Source: an uncultured Adlercreutzia sp.
GTDB lineage: Bacteria > Actinomycetota > Coriobacteriia > Coriobacteriales > Eggerthellaceae
Direction of reading: 5' to 3'
Assembly: GCA_910589165.1 (NCBI GenBank)
Contig: CAJUSP010000030.1
Span: forward strand, 1 to 15,193
DNA length: 15,193 nt
This document shows positions 1 to 8,103 of the stretch, in pieces. Made by a program: the position numbers and the translations under genes. A model generated the notes under the pieces. That model did not search any database. It was not told where the DNA came from and was given only the letters and a program-made list of their open reading frames with translations. Position 1 is the first letter of the stretch, and every line of letters starts with the position of its first letter.

Positions 1-313
<313 letters not shown>

Positions 314-359
314 AGCTGTCCTGCCCGTCTTTCGTCGGATTGGTTGGTTAACTTACGGG

Positions 360-365
360 ATTATA
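360..365 (-). promoter_or_regulatory. -10 box of the alaS promoter
   Basis: The minus strand reads TATAAT here, a perfect consensus -10, 46 nt before the alaS start. No good -35 is seen at 16-18 nt; the bases there are close to CTTCCC. The leader is too short for a T-box riboswitch. Confidence 0.6.
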
Positions 366-466
366 GTACATGCCGGCCCTCTGGGAAGGATTATCCATCC
401 CATCGCGACGAGACGCGCGCCGAGGACGCTACGGGCGGCGGCGCGATCACCCGCGCCGGGGCGCGC

Positions 467-1882
467 CTAGTCGTCATCGTCGTGGGAATGGCGGCCGCCC
501 ACCTTGCCGTGGTGCTGGTTGTGCAGGTTCGGCAGGCGCTTGAAGAAGCCGGTGTCCTCCAGCTTGATGGGCTTCATGGTGCCCGTGGTGCCGGGGCTCG
601 TGGCGTCGGCTGCGGGGTTCACTACCTCGTTGTCGGAGGGCACGCCCTTGAAGAACACGCCGTCCTCGGCCACCAGGTGGCGCCCGGTCTTCTTCTCGAA
701 GTAGTACACGAACACCGACTTGGCCACGGCCACCAGCGGAATGGAGGCGAGCATGCCCACAAGCGATCCCATAAGGCCGCTCATGGCGCCGCCGAGGGCC
801 GAGCCCACCATCAGCGCCATCAGCATGAGGGCCGGGTGGATGTCCACGGAGTTCTGCATGATCTTCGGCGAGACGAAGGTGTACACCAGCTGCTGGATGA
901 CGATGGTGGCTACCAGCGCGATAAGCGCCACCAGCGGGCTCACGAAGATGGCCGCGATGGCCGCGAGCGCGCCGCCGAGCCAGGGGCCGATGATGGGGAT
1001 GATGTTCAGCACGCCGGTGATAACGCCGAGCACCGCCGCGTTGGGCACGCCGGCCACCTGGAACACGATGCCGCAGCCCACGCCGATGACCGCGCACTGC
1101 AGGATGGTTCCCTTGATGTAGCCGCCCATGACGCGGGTGAAGGTGGCGTGGAAGAACTCCGCGTCGTCCACGTGCTTGGGCCCGATGAGCCGGCGCGTCT
1201 CACGGCCGATGGCCGGCAGCTCCATAAGGATCCAGAACGCGATGACCAGGCCGAAGCCCAGGGCCATAAGACCGTTCGCGAGGGTGGTCGAGAAGGCCAC
1301 GATGCCCGTGGCGCTACCCTGGGCCACCGACGAGGCCCAGCTGGCCGCCGACTTCTGCACCTCGGTGATGACGTTTTTCACCGTGTCGTTCTCGAGCACC
1401 GGGGCGTAGCGGGTGTACATATCGTTGCCCCAGGTGATGACAGCGTCCACATAATGGGGCAGGTTGGTGATAAGGTCGTTGAACTGGTCGGACAGGCCGA
1501 AGATAGGCGAGAAGAGCATGAAGCCCACTACGGCGATGACCGCCGCCATGACGATGTAGGAAATCGTGGTGCCCACGGCGCGGTTGACGCCGCGCGCCTC
1601 CAGCCCGTTCACGATGCCGCGCAGGCAGAAGACGATGATGAGGGTCCAAATGAGGATGGCCACGGGCACCGACAGGATGTTCAGCAGGTACACCACCACG
1701 GCCAGAAGCAAGATGCCCGCCACCACGGCCCACAGGTCGTAGAAGCGCGTGCGCGAGCGGGCCTGTTTCGTGCGCGAGAGGGCGTGGGCCGCCGCCGTGG
1801 CTGCGGCTGCCGCGTCGCGCGGATTGTTGGTGGCCGCCAGCGAGCTGGCGTCTTTAGCGGGCTGGGCCGAACCGGTGCTCAT
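467..1882 (-). CDS. AI-2E family transporter / PerM-type membrane permease
   Basis: This is a polytopic inner-membrane protein of 471 residues. Family members (YdbI/PerM/TqsA type) are linked to export of small molecules, ions or autoinducer-2; the substrate here cannot be read. The order is a ~55-residue Ala-rich polar N-terminus, two close hydrophobic helices (FYDLWAVVAGILLLAVVVYL and onward), a third helix, a soluble middle segment of about 80 residues, then the conserved C-terminal half with GGYIKG, LNIIPIIGPWLGG, and YTFVSPKIMQNSVDIHPAL before the last helices. The tail is polar and ends in HSHDDDD. The ATG at 1882 follows AGGTGA by 5 nt. An in-frame GTG at 1891 lies inside that ribosome site and is less likely. 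The gene starts 21 nt after the DUF948-like gene, so the two form an operon. Confidence 0.88.
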   Translation of the reverse strand: MSTGSAQPAKDASSLAATNNPRDAAAAATAAAHALSRTKQARSRTRFYDLWAVVAGILLLAVVVYLLNILSVPVAILIWTLIIVFCLRGIVNGLEARGVNRAVGTTISYIVMAAVIAVVGFMLFSPIFGLSDQFNDLITNLPHYVDAVITWGNDMYTRYAPVLENDTVKNVITEVQKSAASWASSVAQGSATGIVAFSTTLANGLMALGFGLVIAFWILMELPAIGRETRRLIGPKHVDDAEFFHATFTRVMGGYIKGTILQCAVIGVGCGIVFQVAGVPNAAVLGVITGVLNIIPIIGPWLGGALAAIAAIFVSPLVALIALVATIVIQQLVYTFVSPKIMQNSVDIHPALMLMALMVGSALGGAMSGLMGSLVGMLASIPLVAVAKSVFVYYFEKKTGRHLVAEDGVFFKGVPSDNEVVNPAADATSPGTTGTMKPIKLEDTGFFKRLPNLHNQHHGKVGGRHSHDDDD

Positions 1883-1903
1883 GGAACTCACCTCGGAAGA
1901 AGG

Positions 1904-2779
1904 CTACTCGACGGTGTAGGGGGTGTTGCCCACCGGCGCCGGCTTGGCAGCCGCGGCGGCAGCATTCGGGGAAATGTTCGGGGAAACGGACGGCTCGGCC
2001 GGAGCGGGCTCGCCGGTATCGGCATTGGCCGCGTCCACCGCGGCGTTGGTCAGCGTGGAAGCGGTGCGCCCCAAGCCCTCCTCGAAGTGATGGTAGCGCT
2101 CCTGGGTGGCGGCGTTGGCCTCCTTCTGGGCCGCGCGGCGCGCCTTCTGGCCCGACACGACGGCGCGGGCGGCGTCGCCCATGGCGCTCACGGCCTCGGA
2201 CACCGTGGCACTGCGCTCGGGGGCCTGGCCCTCGCGGGCCGCGGCGTCGGCCGCCGCCCCCAGCTTCACCGACTCGTCGGAGGCGTAGCGGGGCTTGAAG
2301 CGGTTGCGCAGCTTGCTCGTCAGCGAATTCACCAGATCGACCGGGGCGCTCGTGACGGTGTCCACGGCCCCGGCGGCCTTCGAGACCGAGTCGGTAACCT
2401 GGGTGACGTCCTCGAGGATCTGGTCGACGCGCATGAGCTCCAGGTTCACGGCATCAACGGTAAGCGACAGGCGCTCCACCAGCGGATCGACCCGTCCGAC
2501 CGCCGGCTTGGCCTCCTCGGCGATCTCGTTCACCTTCGCGAGCAGCGGGTTCACCTGCTCGGTTACCAGCGTGTTCACGTTGCCCACCAAGGGTTCTACC
2601 TGGGCGGTGATCTTCTCGACGTTCTTAAGCGTGGGCGTGAGCTCCTCGTGCGCGTCGTCGATGGTCAAGCGCGTCGAGCGGATGGTGAGCGCCAACTCCA
2701 CGACGAACCAGACGAGCACCGCGCCGACCAGCACGTACACCACGGGTAGAGCGATGTTCACGATACCGGCGAAATCCAT
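1904..2779 (-). CDS. Membrane-anchored coiled-coil protein, DUF948-like
   Basis: The 291-residue protein has one N-terminal transmembrane helix (VNIALPVVYVLVGAVLVWFV, about residues 7-30). A long helical region follows, with repeated NxLVxxVNPLLxKV-type heptads (residues ~40-160). It resembles the DUF948 family of small anchored coiled-coil proteins, whose role is not settled. The C-terminal ~130 residues are low-complexity, rich in Ala, Pro and Glu, and probably disordered. The start is firm: AAGGAGG lies 6 nt before the ATG. It is the first gene of an operon with the AI-2E permease, which may point to a shared envelope role, but that is inference. The family name is from pattern only, and a generic anchored coiled coil is the fallback description. 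Confidence 0.75.
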   Translation of the reverse strand: MDFAGIVNIALPVVYVLVGAVLVWFVVELALTIRSTRLTIDDAHEELTPTLKNVEKITAQVEPLVGNVNTLVTEQVNPLLAKVNEIAEEAKPAVGRVDPLVERLSLTVDAVNLELMRVDQILEDVTQVTDSVSKAAGAVDTVTSAPVDLVNSLTSKLRNRFKPRYASDESVKLGAAADAAAREGQAPERSATVSEAVSAMGDAARAVVSGQKARRAAQKEANAATQERYHHFEEGLGRTASTLTNAAVDAANADTGEPAPAEPSVSPNISPNAAAAAAKPAPVGNTPYTVE

Positions 2780-2809
2780 GATGAGCCTCCTTATAATTAC
2801 GAAGACCTG

Positions 2810-2818
2810 ACTATACCA
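2810..2818 (-). promoter_or_regulatory. Extended -10 of the DUF948-like/permease operon
   Basis: The minus strand reads TGGTATAGT, which fits an extended -10 (TGnTATAnT). It lies about 30 nt before the start codon at 2779, leaving room for the AAGGAGG ribosome site. No convincing -35 is seen. Confidence 0.45.
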
Positions 2819-2899
2819 TTACCTCGCCCATTCTAGATAAGCCACACAGGGCCAACACGGCGCGACCTCACACGGTATCCATTCCGTAAACCGCTGTTG

Positions 2900-2919
2900 G
2901 CGCCCCGTCAACGGGGCGC
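2900..2919 (-). terminator. GC-rich hairpin after rarA
   Basis: An 8-bp perfect stem, GCGCCCCG / CGGGGCGC, closes a 4-nt loop (TTGA on the minus strand) and starts 4 nt beyond the rarA stop codon. No clean U-run follows, only a GGTTTA about 9 nt later. It may be a weak intrinsic terminator or a 3'-end-protecting hairpin. Confidence 0.45.
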
Positions 2920-2923
2920 TGTC

Positions 2924-4237
2924 TCACCGGGGACGCCGGTCGCGGGCGGCGGCTTCGGTGCGGTAGGCCTCCCAGCCGCGCTCGCTAGGCTGGTAGAAGC
3001 AGCCGCGCTCGAGCCCGTCGGGAAGGTACTGCTGGTCGACCCAGCCGCCAGGGTAGCTGTGCGGGTACTTATAGGTGCCGTAGTTCTCGGAACCCGGGCG
3101 GTGACGATCGCGCAGGTAGTCGGGCACCTTACGCGCCGGCCCGTTGCGCACCTCCCGAAGCGCCGCGTCGATAGCCGCCTCGGCGGCGTTCGACTTCGGG
3201 GCCAGAGCCAGGTAGATGGCCGCCTGGGCCAAGTTGATACGGCATTCCGGGTACCCGATGACCTCGGCGGCGCGGAAAGCGGCCTCGGCCACGAGCAGCG
3301 CCTGGGGGTCGGCGTTGCCGATATCTTCAGAAGCGGCGATGTACATGCGCCGGGCGATGAACTTCGGATCCTCTCCCCCATCGATCATGCGGGCGAGCCA
3401 GTACACCGCGGCATCGGGGTCGGATCCACGCATGGACTTGATGAACGCGGAGATGATGTCGTAGTGCATATCCTTGTTCTTGTCGTAGGGCAGTGCTCGG
3501 TGCGGCGTGGCCGTGCGCACCACGGCCTCGGTGATGGCCGCGGGCTTCTTCCGCGTGCCCGCCTCCACCATGCCGGCCGCCAGCTCCAGCGTGGTGAGCG
3601 CCCCGCGCCCGTCGCCTCCGGCCAGCGTGACGATAGCGCCAAGGGCCGCCTCGTCAAGGGAGTAGAGGCCGCCCAACCCGCGCTCGTCGGCCACGGCACG
3701 GCCCACCAGCTCGGCGATTTCCTCATCGGAAAGCGAGTGCAGCTCCACCACCCGCGAACGGGAGATAAGAGCCGAGTTCACTTCGAAGAAGGGGTTTTCC
3801 GTGGTGGCGCCCACGAGCACCACGAGTCGGTCCTCCACCGCGTGCAGCAGCGCGTCCTGCTGGCTGCGGTTGAACCGGTGAATCTCGTCGACGAACAGAA
3901 TAGTGCGCAATCCGTGCATAACAAGGCGCTTTTCGGCGGCGTCGATCTCGCGCCGCAAGTCGGACACGGTGCCGCCAATGGCCGACACCTCCACAAAGGT
4001 GGCCTTGGTGGACTCGGCGATCACATGGGCGAGCGAAGTTTTGCCCGTGCCCGCCGGTCCGAACAGAATGACCGAGCTCAGCGCATCGTTCTCGATAGCC
4101 GCACGCAGCCAGCTGCCCTCGCCCACCGCCTCGGCCTGCCCCACCACCTCATCGAGCGTACGCGGCCGCATGCGCACCGCAAGCGGCGCCACATCGGCCC
4201 GACGATCGTTCTCCATTGCAGTAAATAAGGTATCCAT
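2924..4237 (-). CDS. rarA: Replication-associated recombination protein A (RarA/MgsA AAA+ ATPase)
   Basis: RarA is a cytoplasmic tetrameric AAA+ ATPase of the clamp-loader class that acts at stalled forks and gaps with SSB and RecA. The 437-residue protein has the expected length and order: N-terminal PLAVRMRPRTLDEVVGQ, Walker A GPAGTGKT (60-67), Walker B ILFVDEIH (113-120), sensor 1 GATTENP (143-149), and an SRSR arginine finger (~159-162). The C-terminal tetramerisation part carries KSMRGSDPDAAVYWLARM, EDIGNADPQAL, and PDYLRDRHRPGSENYGTYKY. The ATG at 4237 has only AGG 4 nt before it. A TGG-TACCAT element 7 nt upstream could make the mRNA leaderless. A Met at residue 8 has no ribosome site. 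The identification is secure and nothing is missing. Confidence 0.95.
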   Translation of the reverse strand: MDTLFTAMENDRRADVAPLAVRMRPRTLDEVVGQAEAVGEGSWLRAAIENDALSSVILFGPAGTGKTSLAHVIAESTKATFVEVSAIGGTVSDLRREIDAAEKRLVMHGLRTILFVDEIHRFNRSQQDALLHAVEDRLVVLVGATTENPFFEVNSALISRSRVVELHSLSDEEIAELVGRAVADERGLGGLYSLDEAALGAIVTLAGGDGRGALTTLELAAGMVEAGTRKKPAAITEAVVRTATPHRALPYDKNKDMHYDIISAFIKSMRGSDPDAAVYWLARMIDGGEDPKFIARRMYIAASEDIGNADPQALLVAEAAFRAAEVIGYPECRINLAQAAIYLALAPKSNAAEAAIDAALREVRNGPARKVPDYLRDRHRPGSENYGTYKYPHSYPGGWVDQQYLPDGLERGCFYQPSERGWEAYRTEAAARDRRPR

Positions 4238-4244
4238 GGCGCCT

Positions 4245-4253
4245 ATGGTACCA
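4245..4253 (-). promoter_or_regulatory. Possible extended -10 of rarA
   Basis: The minus strand reads TGGTACCAT (TGn followed by a 4/6 match to TATAAT), ending 7 nt before the rarA ATG. If used, transcription would begin at or next to the start codon. The AT-rich patch at 4271-4300 is an alternative promoter area, but I could not pair a -35 and -10 there. Confidence 0.3.
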
Positions 4254-4324
4254 CGGCGCGTCTCCTAAAACCAGAACAAATGTTTATATTTTTGCTCAAC
4301 CGCCCAGCGCGGGCCCGGCAACTG

Positions 4325-5782
4325 TCAGGCCCCGTCCCCCACACCCACGAGGTCCCGCAGCTCTTTCTTGCTATGAACCCCCAGCTTCTGGTATATCCGC
4401 TGCCGGTGCGACTTCAGCGTGCCATTGGCGATGACCAGCTCGCGCTCAATCTGAGTCGAGCTGCGCCCAAGGGCCACAAGCTCCAGCACTTCGCGCTCAC
4501 GAGCGGAAAGACCGTGGGCACGGGCAAGCTCGGCGCAACGCTCCACGATTTGCCCGCGCTCGTCGCTTTCCGCCGCCATGGCACCAACCCCGAAAAACGC
4601 CGCGCCCCATGGCTCGCTCGCCGAGCGGCCGAAAAGCAAGAGCATGCTCGCCAGCACCACGAGCACCGTAAGGCCCACCGACACGGCCGCCCCGTCGACA
4701 GCCGGCAGCGCACCGGAGGCCAGGGCCTCGGGCACCTGATGACCGATCAGGCGGAAGATGGCCGTCAGCTCCTCCACGCCGCACAGCACCAGCACCGACA
4801 CCCCGTAGCGGTGGGACAGGTCGCACAGCAGAAACGTCAGCACGAGGAACATGAGCGCGTAGCCCGACGACACCAGCAGGTCGGAGGCGAACGCGCCGAA
4901 TGTGGCCGTGAGGGGCACCATGGCCAAACCGCACAGCATAAGAGCGAAGGGGGTGCGGTAAATGAGCGCGAAATCGATGCGCCGCGAGAAGAGGCACGCT
5001 GCCGAGAACACGACGGCAGCCACCGCGATGACCCCGAGCGTATAGGCATCCCATTGGAAATCCGGGGCCGCCTCCCTCACGCCGTACGCCAGCTCGTACA
5101 CGCCGAGCACCACCATGAGCCGCCAGGGGAAGTCGTAGCGCCCCCAGCTCGCCCGGGGCAGATCCACCGGCTCGATGCGGGCGAAGCTTTTCCGCAGGCA
5201 GGCCACCGACACCAGGGGCAGCACTGCAAGCACCAGCGTCTGGCGTACTGGATCCAGCCCTTGCAGAATCCAGGCACCCGTCGAACCGAACAAGAATGCG
5301 CCCGACACATAGGTGACAATGCCGAGCGGCGTCAGGCAGCTGTGCAGCTCGGCCCACAGGAGAATGAACAACGCGCCCGCCACACCCGAGGCGCCCATGG
5401 CGCCGACGAGCGGAACGACGCCCCAGCGGCCGTCGGCCGCAATACCTGCCAGCGCCGCACCCAGCACGGCGAGGCCCGTCGCGAGGGCCACGACCGCAGG
5501 ACGCCGATAGAGCGGCGCGATGCGCCGGGCCCCCAGGGCGCACCCGAGGAACACAGCCAAAAGAACGAGGCTGTAAAGATCCTCCCCCGCCCATTGCGAG
5601 CCGAAAGGAGCCTCGGAGAAGCACCGGGCGACTCCATCGTTGTAAGCGCGCATGAAGGCGAAGCCGAAGAAGGGAAGCACGAACGAAGGCGCGGAAATCC
5701 CCAGCGGGCGAAAAACCCGTCCGAGGGCGCTCGTCCCCTGTGGCGCTCCCCCGCCTTGCGTCCTATGTCCACCCGTTCCCAT
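4325..5782 (-). CDS. Membrane-bound LuxR-type transcriptional regulator
   Basis: The 485-residue protein joins a large membrane domain (about 12 hydrophobic segments, residues ~15-400) to a C-terminal LuxR/GerE DNA-binding domain. That domain starts LSAREREVLELVALG at ~425 and includes ERELVIANGTLKSH and RIYQKLGVHSKKEL. No receiver or kinase domain is present, so the membrane part probably senses a ligand directly; this is inference. The gene is divergent from a Tat reductase, an arrangement typical of Eggerthellaceae, where such regulators are thought to control the adjacent enzyme. I chose the ATG at 5782 because TATACT ends 6 nt before it, fitting a leaderless mRNA. The reading frame stays open upstream to a TTG at 5890, with Met codons at 5800 and 5803; none has a good ribosome site. 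Confidence 0.87.
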   Translation of the reverse strand: MGTGGHRTQGGGAPQGTSALGRVFRPLGISAPSFVLPFFGFAFMRAYNDGVARCFSEAPFGSQWAGEDLYSLVLLAVFLGCALGARRIAPLYRRPAVVALATGLAVLGAALAGIAADGRWGVVPLVGAMGASGVAGALFILLWAELHSCLTPLGIVTYVSGAFLFGSTGAWILQGLDPVRQTLVLAVLPLVSVACLRKSFARIEPVDLPRASWGRYDFPWRLMVVLGVYELAYGVREAAPDFQWDAYTLGVIAVAAVVFSAACLFSRRIDFALIYRTPFALMLCGLAMVPLTATFGAFASDLLVSSGYALMFLVLTFLLCDLSHRYGVSVLVLCGVEELTAIFRLIGHQVPEALASGALPAVDGAAVSVGLTVLVVLASMLLLFGRSASEPWGAAFFGVGAMAAESDERGQIVERCAELARAHGLSAREREVLELVALGRSSTQIERELVIANGTLKSHRQRIYQKLGVHSKKELRDLVGVGDGA

Positions 5783-5788
5783 GGGGAT

Positions 5789-5794
5789 AGTATA
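5789..5794 (-). promoter_or_regulatory. -10 box of the LuxR-type regulator
   Basis: The minus strand reads TATACT, with 6 nt between it and the ATG at 5782. That puts the expected transcription start on or next to the A of the start codon. No -35 resembling TTGACA is seen. Confidence 0.5.
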
Positions 5795-5921
5795 GCCCAT
5801 CATCGGCGCAATCCGCTCACGGCCGCAAGACCCGCGAACGCTGTCGATGGCCACTTCGCAAAACGCGCCGCTTTTCACGAAACTCCACAAGCAAGGCGAT
5901 GATCAGCGAAAACGTCAGGAG

Positions 5922-5939
5922 GTTACAAGCAGGGTTACA
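5922..5939 (+). promoter_or_regulatory. Direct repeat GTTACA-N6-GTTACA, candidate activator site
   Basis: Two copies of GTTACA start exactly 12 bp apart (5922 and 5934); the conserved unit is wider here, GGTTACAA. They end 3 bp before TTGACC at 5943, so a bound protein would sit at about -56 and -44, a usual position for an activator touching RNA polymerase. The same spacing and hexamers recur before the marR gene (10441-10458). The adjacent LuxR protein is the first candidate to bind here, by inference only. Confidence 0.5.
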
Positions 5940-5942
5940 AAG

Positions 5943-5971
5943 TTGACCGTCTTTTTCCCAAACGGAAGATG
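5943..5971 (+). promoter_or_regulatory. Possible promoter of the fused flavoprotein reductase
   Basis: TTGACC (5943-5948) is a good -35. At 17 bp the only -10 candidate is the weak AAGATG (5966-5971). A good -35 with a poor -10 and repeats just upstream fits an activator-dependent promoter. The leader would be about 75 nt. Confidence 0.35.
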
Positions 5972-6051
5972 CGCCGGGCGCAGCCTCGCGGCACACTGCA
6001 ACCAGCCAGCGGGGCACAAGGCCCGCCAACCGACCGAGGGAAGGGACATCC

Positions 6052-8001
6052 ATGACCTACGCCTACCTGAACCACCGTATGAGCCGCCGCACCTTTCTGG
6101 CGGGCGCCACGCTTGCCGGCGTGAACCTGGCCGTCTTCGGCCTGTCCGGTTGCGCGCCTAAGACCCCCGCCGCGGCAACGGGCACAGACACGCTCGCATT
6201 CACGCCGGGCACCTACACGGGCACCGGCGAGGGCAAATTCGGCCCGCTGACCCTGCAGGCCACCTTCACCGACAGCGCCATCACCGACATCGCCATCGGC
6301 GAGCACGAGGAAACGGAGCGCGTGTCCGATCGCGCCTTCGATGAGATTCCCGCCACCATCATCGACCAGCAGGCCCTGGGCATCGACACCATCACCGGCT
6401 GCACGCTCACGAGCGCGGCCATCCTCGCCGCGGTGACCGATTGCGTGAAGCAGGCCGGCGGCGACGTGCGCGCCATGGAGAAGAACTACCGCGCGCCCGA
6501 GCTTTCCGCCGACGTGGTGGAACTGGAATGCGATTTCGTCATCGCCGGCGCAGGCGCAGCGGGAATGGGCGCCGCCGTAGGAGCGGCCCAAGCGGGTGCG
6601 GGCAAGGTCATCGTGCTGGAGAAGGGCAGCAACGTCGGCGGCAACGCCCTGGTGTCTGGCGGCTATCTGGAATACGTGAACGCCCCCGCCGAGCTGCGCG
6701 TTCCCATGACCCCCGAGCTCACCCGCCAGCTAGAGGCCGATCTGGCCAACCCCATCGCCGCCGAGATCCCGCCAGAGGAACTGGCCAAGATCAAGGAGCG
6801 CTATGCGGCATGGCAGGCCTCCGGCGACACCACGCTTTTCGATTGCGAGGAGCTCATGGCCCTGCAGGAGTGTCTGCTCTACGGTGCTGACGGCTACTAC
6901 GGAAGCCTCGATTTCGCCCAATGCGTCTCCGCCTTCGACGCCTTCCTCGACGAGAACGGCTTCGCCTGGAAGCCCTGCATCGGTATCGTGGGGTATCCGT
7001 GGCCCCATTGGTCTGCCCCCGACGACGGCTTCTGCGGCCAGGGCTACTTCAACTTCTTCGACAAGCAGATCGCCGAGAATGACTATCCGGTGGAGATCAT
7101 GCTGAACACACCCGTCACCGCCCTTCTGAAGGATGGCGACCGCGTGGTCGGATTCACGGCGGTCGCCGAGGACGGCACCACCTACCACGTGCGCGCCTCG
7201 CGGGGCGCCCTGCTGGCCACCGGCGGCTTTTCCGGCAATCCCGACATGCTGCGCGAGTACAACACGATCTGGCCGTGGGACGAGAACACGCCGCTTCCCA
7301 CCACCAACGTCTACGGCCACCATGGCGACGGCATCAAGCTGGCCCTGGAGGAAGGCGCCGAAGTGGCCCTCATGGATTCGCTGATGATGTTCCCCTTCGC
7401 CGACGTGAAGAACGGTTGCGACGAGACCACCGTGGGCGAGGATACCGACTGCCTGCTCGTGAACAAGAACGGAGAGCGCTTCGTCGACGAGACGCTGGAT
7501 CGCTACACCATGACCGAGGCGCTGATGAAGCAGCCCGACGGAGTGCTGTTCCTCATCAGCGACAAGGACACCAGCCGCGTGGAAGGCGAGTACAGCTACT
7601 ACGGCCGCTCCATCCAGCGCCTGCTCGACCAAGGGCAGCTGCACCGCGCCGACACGCTGGAGGAACTGGCCGAGCAGATGGGCTGCGATCCGGCCACGTT
7701 CAAGGCCACCGTGGAGCGCTACAACGAAATCGCGCGAGCCGGCGAGGATCCCGATTTCGGCCGCATGATTTTCACGGAACGCAGCCCTATCGAGAACCCG
7801 CCCTTCTATGCGAGCCCGCGTACCTGGGCGGCGCACATCACCGAAGGCGGTGTCGTGACCGACGAGATCTCGCAGGTCCTGCGCGAGGACGGCACGGCCA
7901 TCGAGGGCTTGTTCGCCGCCGGAGAGGTGACCGTGGGCATGTCGGGCGTCAGCTCCATGGCCCTCGGCTACGCCTGCGGCGCCGGAGTGTTCAGCGCTTA
8001 G
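6052..8001 (+). CDS. Tat-exported FMN/FAD flavoprotein reductase (fumarate reductase-like)
   Basis: The 649-residue protein carries a Tat motif SRRTFLAG (RR at 12-13) and a lipobox LSGC (Cys34), so it should be exported folded and lipid-anchored outside. Residues ~50-135 form an FMN-binding domain with the covalent attachment motif DTITGCT (Thr118); the usual GAT is GCT here. From ~157 a FAD_binding_2 reductase follows: VIAGAGAAGMGAA for the dinucleotide fold, GGNALVSGG, ATGGFSG, NGERFVDE, HITEGGVV and GLFAAGEVT near the end. This is the fused architecture of fumarate, urocanate and methacrylate reductases. The substrate is unknown, and the closing GANRLGG motif of fumarate reductases is replaced by VSSMALGYACG. 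The ATG at 6052 follows GGGAAGGGA. It is divergent from the LuxR gene, and the apbE needed to attach its FMN lies 1.3 kb downstream. Confidence 0.9.
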   Translation: MTYAYLNHRMSRRTFLAGATLAGVNLAVFGLSGCAPKTPAAATGTDTLAFTPGTYTGTGEGKFGPLTLQATFTDSAITDIAIGEHEETERVSDRAFDEIPATIIDQQALGIDTITGCTLTSAAILAAVTDCVKQAGGDVRAMEKNYRAPELSADVVELECDFVIAGAGAAGMGAAVGAAQAGAGKVIVLEKGSNVGGNALVSGGYLEYVNAPAELRVPMTPELTRQLEADLANPIAAEIPPEELAKIKERYAAWQASGDTTLFDCEELMALQECLLYGADGYYGSLDFAQCVSAFDAFLDENGFAWKPCIGIVGYPWPHWSAPDDGFCGQGYFNFFDKQIAENDYPVEIMLNTPVTALLKDGDRVVGFTAVAEDGTTYHVRASRGALLATGGFSGNPDMLREYNTIWPWDENTPLPTTNVYGHHGDGIKLALEEGAEVALMDSLMMFPFADVKNGCDETTVGEDTDCLLVNKNGERFVDETLDRYTMTEALMKQPDGVLFLISDKDTSRVEGEYSYYGRSIQRLLDQGQLHRADTLEELAEQMGCDPATFKATVERYNEIARAGEDPDFGRMIFTERSPIENPPFYASPRTWAAHITEGGVVTDEISQVLREDGTAIEGLFAAGEVTVGMSGVSSMALGYACGAGVFSA

Positions 8002-8028
8002 CCAGCTCCCCCAGATAACCCTCCCCTG

Positions 8029-8058
8029 CGGGCGTCGCGACTTCGGTTGCGGCGCCCG
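8029..8058 (+). terminator. Long UUCG-capped hairpin after the fused reductase
   Basis: Starting 28 nt past the stop codon, a 13-bp stem closes on a C(UUCG)G tetraloop at 8042-8045. In plus-strand RNA the two odd positions are G-U pairs. There is no U-run after it, so it is a weak case for intrinsic termination and may instead protect the 3' end. Confidence 0.45.
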
Positions 8059-8103
8059 TCGCATTGCGAGCGGGAAACCAAACGGGAAAAGCCAGGGGTC
8101 AGC

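Noticed and set aside
366..466. Terminator between the permease and alaS
   Set aside because: The region is GC-rich with several overlapping GGCGCG/CGCGCC pairings but none is compact or followed by Us.
4304..4330. Possible terminator after the LuxR gene
   Set aside because: Only 4-5 bp GC stems can be formed (GCCC/GGGC, GGGCC/GGCCC) and no U-run follows directly.
4280..5902. 540-codon plus-strand open frame opposite the LuxR gene
   Set aside because: It is an Arg/His/Gln-rich shadow of a gene with clear membrane helices and LuxR domain.
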